A stretch of DNA of 7,225 nucleotides from Dehalococcoidia bacterium (GTDB lineage Bacteria > Chloroflexota > Dehalococcoidia > JACVQG01), in contig JACVQG010000080.1 in assembly GCA_015661045.1 (NCBI GenBank), forward strand, positions 1 through 7,225. The letters run 5' to 3'. Below the pieces are notes generated by a model, which was given only the letters and a program-made list of their open reading frames with translations, was not told where the DNA came from and did no database searches. Positions 5,458-7,225 of this stretch are shown in pieces (the first letter of the stretch is position 1; each line of letters opens with the position of its first letter). A program made the position numbers and the translations under genes.

Positions 5458-5952
5458 GCCCCTGTTTCTCCCTGAAACAAATGTCGGAGAAGCGGCCGTC
5501 CTGCCCTCTAAAACATCGTTGATTCTATCCAGCAAATTGTCAACCTTCTGCTCAACACGGCTGAGGACGCTGGATTTACCCACCTCTTTGGCCAGTACCG
5601 TTACTATTAGCTGGTTCAAGCTCAATTTCTCGGTGTCAGCCATCAACGATAGGGCACAGTGCAAAGAAGGAGACATGCGCAACAGAGTTTTTCCGCTGTA
5701 CCTGTCCCTTTCCACAGGAACAGGTACTTCTTCACCCATCTGTAAGCTATCCAGTATCCAGTCTTTCTTTGCTTCCTCAAGGCTCTGAACAGCCTCTTCC
5801 GGAGTTGCACCATGAGACTTACAACCGGGAAGCTCGGGGACCTCAGCTATCCAGAATAGCTCTCCCTCATCTTCCACTTTGCGGAGCAAAACCGAATATG
5901 GCAACTGCATATAGTATTTAATTCCCTTATGATTCTCCATTTTCTCCTTCAT
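5452..5952 (-). CDS. hicB: HicB-family antitoxin
   Basis: HicB neutralises the HicA mRNA-cleaving toxin by direct binding and represses the operon. This 166-residue protein has the two expected parts. Residues about 17-70 form the partial RNase H-like HicB fold, with YSVLLRKVEDEG, the signature WIAEVPELPGCKSHGATPEEA and the following helix LEEAKKDWI. Residues about 85-125 (YSGKTLLRMSPSLHCALSLMA...LSLNQLIVTVLA) are a ribbon-helix-helix DNA-binding domain. A tail with heptad-like hydrophobics (about 130-152, VLSRVEQKVDNLLDRINDVLEG) may help oligomerise; it makes the protein longer than the minimal HicB. The start at 5952 follows an excellent AGGAGGT; Met5 (5940) is an alternative with its own AAGGAG. 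The gene begins inside the 3' end of hicA (26-base overlap), so translation is coupled. It lies convergent to the HhH gene. Confidence 0.9.
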   Translation of the reverse strand: MKEKMENHKGIKYYMQLPYSVLLRKVEDEGELFWIAEVPELPGCKSHGATPEEAVQSLEEAKKDWILDSLQMGEEVPVPVERDRYSGKTLLRMSPSLHCALSLMADTEKLSLNQLIVTVLAKEVGKSSVLSRVEQKVDNLLDRINDVLEGRTAASPTFVSGRNRGN

Positions 5953-6202
5953 CGCTTACCTCCTCATTAGTTCTACCGAACATGTCGATTGCTTCCACCA
6001 CATCACGCACATACCACCTCTGTATCCTGTCGCCTTCCCTCTTTATGGTATTCTTGGTGCCATCCGGCAATCTCTGAATATAATGACTGCCTCCAGGTTG
6101 AAGTGGCAAACCATATCGCTCTGCCAGAGTTTCCAATTCCTGGAATGAAATGTTTTGAGGACTGCTCCTGGCTTTGGCCAACAATTTATCTTTTTTCGCC
6201 AT
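5927..6202 (-). CDS. hicA: HicA-family mRNA interferase toxin
   Basis: HicA toxins bind and cleave mRNA through a small double-stranded-RNA-binding-like fold. This 91-residue protein fits. The N-terminal helix and the ISFQELETLAERYG segment precede the active-site strand PGGSHYIQRLPDG, in which His40 is the expected catalytic histidine. Then come NTIKREGDRIQRWYVRDVVEAID, the usual closing strand and helix. It is longer than the classic 60-residue HicA because of an acidic C-terminal tail (NEEVSDEGENGES) that overlaps the hicB reading frame and carries its ribosome binding site. The start at 6202 is the only suitable Met. A G-rich sequence (6214-6219, minus strand) lies 11 bases upstream, a rather distant and weak ribosome site, whereas hicB has a near-perfect one. 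That difference would favour antitoxin over toxin. It is the first gene of the pair, the usual HicAB order. The family call rests on motif and partner; the activity has not been shown. Confidence 0.85.
   Translation of the reverse strand: MAKKDKLLAKARSSPQNISFQELETLAERYGLPLQPGGSHYIQRLPDGTKNTIKREGDRIQRWYVRDVVEAIDMFGRTNEEVSDEGENGES
5958..5964 (-). promoter_or_regulatory. Strong ribosome binding site of hicB inside hicA
   Basis: The minus strand reads AGGAGGT here, complementary to the 16S rRNA tail over seven bases, 5 bases before the hicB ATG. It decides the start at 5952 over the later Met at 5940. Confidence 0.85.
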
Positions 6203-6249
6203 CCGTTTGGTCTACCCCCCTGAGAGCACGAGTGTCTAACATTCAATAT

Positions 6250-6267
6250 GATACTATATATAGTATC
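6250..6267. promoter_or_regulatory. Perfect 18-base palindrome, predicted hicAB operator
   Basis: GATACTATATATAGTATC is self-complementary over all 18 bases and lies 48 bases before the hicA start, over the predicted -10 box. ACATTCAA is repeated on either side (6239-6246 and 6272-6279). HicB proteins with ribbon-helix-helix domains bind palindromes of this kind to repress their own promoter, so autoregulation is the likely role. Confidence 0.7.
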
Positions 6268-6288
6268 GTTTACATTCAACGTTGTCAA
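6260..6288 (-). promoter_or_regulatory. Predicted sigma-70 promoter of hicAB
   Basis: On the minus strand a perfect TTGACA (6283-6288) is followed after exactly 17 bases by TACTAT (6260-6265), a four-of-six match to the -10 consensus. The -10 box lies wholly inside the 18-base palindrome. Transcription should start near 6253, giving a leader of about 50 bases. Confidence 0.65.
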
Positions 6289-6298
6289 TATTTTTCTG

Positions 6299-6336
6299 CC
6301 CCGCCCTGAGATGCTTCGCTTCGCTCCAGCATGACA
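6299..6336 (-). repeat. Dispersed repeat (TGTCAT...GAAG-ATCTCAGGG), copy 2, opposite orientation
   Basis: Read on the minus strand, this stretch starts TGTCATGCTGGAG, has a short GCGAAGCG centre and ends AAGCATCTCAGGGCGGGG. It matches the outer parts of the plus-strand copy at 3126-3174 but lacks about 11 bases of its central hairpin. It sits just upstream of the hicAB promoter. Confidence 0.6.
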
Positions 6337-6368
6337 ATGCAAAGACCCTGGTTCAATAAGGTATGAAC

Positions 6369-6397
6369 TTGACGTAAGTAGTTTAGCTATTTAAAGT
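6369..6397 (+). promoter_or_regulatory. Possible promoter of the flavoprotein gene
   Basis: TTGACG (6369-6374) is a five-of-six -35 match. After 17 bases, TAAAGT (6392-6397) is a four-of-six -10 match. An inverted repeat, GTTCA 6351-6355 with TGAAC 6364-6368, abuts the -35 box and could be an operator. The leader would be about 90 bases. The rest of 6337-6496 shows nothing else I can support. Confidence 0.35.
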
Positions 6398-6485
6398 ATT
6401 AAGTGATGAGCCACCTCCCTAACTTCGAACGAGAAAAACAGCTATCCTCCCTCATCCAGAAGATAACGTGGGGACTTTTGCTGGT

Positions 6486-6490
6486 AAGGA
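6486..6490 (+). promoter_or_regulatory. Ribosome binding site selecting a GTG start
   Basis: AAGGA lies 6 bases before GTG 6497. A TAA in the same frame at 6485-6487 rules out any earlier start, so the GTG is well supported. Confidence 0.75.
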
Positions 6491-6496
6491 TATTCC

Positions 6497-7225
6497 GTGA
6501 CCACTAATGGTATTATCATAATCGGCGGCGGGGCTAGCGGCATGATGGCCGCCGGCCGGGCCGCCGAACTGGGCGCCAGTGTCGTTCTGCTGGAGAAGAC
6601 AGGGCGCCCCGGTAACAAGCTCCTCATCAGTGGCAAGACACGCTGCAACCTTACCAACACTAAAGAGCTGGATGACTTCATCGCTATGTATGGCCCCAAC
6701 GGCCGCTTTCTCTATAGCGCCTTTCACCGCTACTTTCGCGATGACTTGCTGGCCTTTTTCCGGCGCTACGGCGTGGAGACTAAAAACGAATATGATGGAC
6801 GGATATTCCCCATCTCTGACGATGCCCGTGATATTACCAATGCCCTGATGCGGTACATGGCATCCTACGGCGTCAAGGTGCTCACCAGCGTCAGGGTAAC
6901 CGGGATACAGGTTGTTAACGGGCAGGTGAAGGGTGTGCAAACAGAGAAAGAGTTTTTCCCGGCGGCAGCCGTGATCCTGGCAACTGGCGGCGCCTCGTAT
7001 CCTGAGACCGGTTCCACTGGAGATGGCTACGCCCTCGCCGCCGCTTTAGGACACACCATCACCAAACTGCGCCCGGCTTTAGTCCCCCTGCGGGTCTCGG
7101 AAGTCCAGCGGGCTAAGAGTATGCAGGGCACAAGTCTGCACCACGTGCGCCTGACCGCCTATCGGTGCACCGCTGAGGAGCTTAATCCCTTACCGACACC
7201 AACCACCGACTGCGGACGCGGCATA
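6497..7225 (+). CDS. BaiN/HI0933-type NAD(P)/FAD-dependent oxidoreductase, N-terminal part (3' end outside window)
   Basis: This is a flavoprotein of the HI0933/YhiN/BaiN family. Most members have no proven substrate; BaiN of gut clostridia has been linked to bile acid dehydroxylation, which should not be carried over here. The 243 visible residues start at GTG. The FAD-binding dinucleotide fold has GGGASG at 10-15 and Glu33 in VVLLEKTGRPG at the end of strand 2, the usual ribose contact. The family signature NKLLISGKTRCNLTN spans 40-54. GRIFPISDDA (101-110) and the second FAD motif ILATGGASYPETGSTGDGY (160-178) follow, then LRPALVPL. The frame runs open to the window edge; full members are about 400-420 residues, so roughly 60% is present. 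After HHVRLTAYRC the text (TAEELNPLPTPTTDCGRGI) departs from the short members I know and may be a lineage-specific insertion. It is divergent from hicAB and has its own leader. Confidence 0.93.
   Translation, partial: MTTNGIIIIGGGASGMMAAGRAAELGASVVLLEKTGRPGNKLLISGKTRCNLTNTKELDDFIAMYGPNGRFLYSAFHRYFRDDLLAFFRRYGVETKNEYDGRIFPISDDARDITNALMRYMASYGVKVLTSVRVTGIQVVNGQVKGVQTEKEFFPAAAVILATGGASYPETGSTGDGYALAAALGHTITKLRPALVPLRVSEVQRAKSMQGTSLHHVRLTAYRCTAEELNPLPTPTTDCGRGI

Noticed and set aside
6452..6940. 162-residue open frame on the minus strand opposite the flavoprotein
   Set aside because: It is antisense to clear FAD-binding motifs and has no recognisable domain; its openness follows from the codon bias of the real gene.

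Overview
The window looks like a chromosomal segment of a bacterium with moderate GC content. Conserved housekeeping genes lie at both ends and a small accessory patch sits between them. Gene content (a separate SecD/SecF pair, a DD-HD cation diffusion facilitator, a thiolase, a BaiN-type flavoprotein) and intergenic repeats of the TGTCAT...GAAG-ATCTCAGGG and GAGCNTGTCGAA kinds remind me of Chloroflexota, perhaps Dehalococcoidia. That placement is inference from pattern memory, not a search.

Layout. Positions 2-2331 hold a plus-strand block: the 3' part of secD, complete secF (12 bases later) and a cation efflux transporter whose ribosome binding site overlaps the secF stop. These three probably share one transcript. 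A 147-residue protein made of two tandem PEGA domains follows at 2461-2904. Positions 2905-3270 contain no credible gene but are rich in repeats: a 14-base palindrome, a 14-base direct repeat, a long imperfect hairpin element, one copy of a dispersed repeat and a GC-rich leader hairpin. A complete thiolase follows at 3271-4491.

Positions 4492-6300 look like acquired or accessory DNA. A visibly AT-richer gene at 4637-5356 encodes an uncharacterised protein with a helix-hairpin-helix plus aspartate arrangement spaced as in endonuclease III-type glycosylases, and it has its own promoter-like sequence. Convergent to it, on the minus strand, lies a HicA/HicB toxin-antitoxin pair at 5452-6202. Its predicted promoter (TTGACA-17-TACTAT) has the -10 box inside a perfect 18-base palindrome, the expected layout for autorepression by HicB. 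A second copy of the dispersed repeat lies just beyond, in opposite orientation to the first.

From 6497 to the window end runs the N-terminal 243 residues of a BaiN/HI0933-type FAD-dependent oxidoreductase.

How the genes relate. SecD and SecF are partners in proton-driven protein export, and HicA and HicB are a toxin and its antitoxin. The transporter, PEGA protein, thiolase, HhH protein and flavoprotein show no obvious shared pathway. I see no CRISPR array, tRNA, rRNA or transposase. The least explained items are the HhH-GPD-like gene, the signal-less double-PEGA protein and the clustered repeats at 2953-3222.
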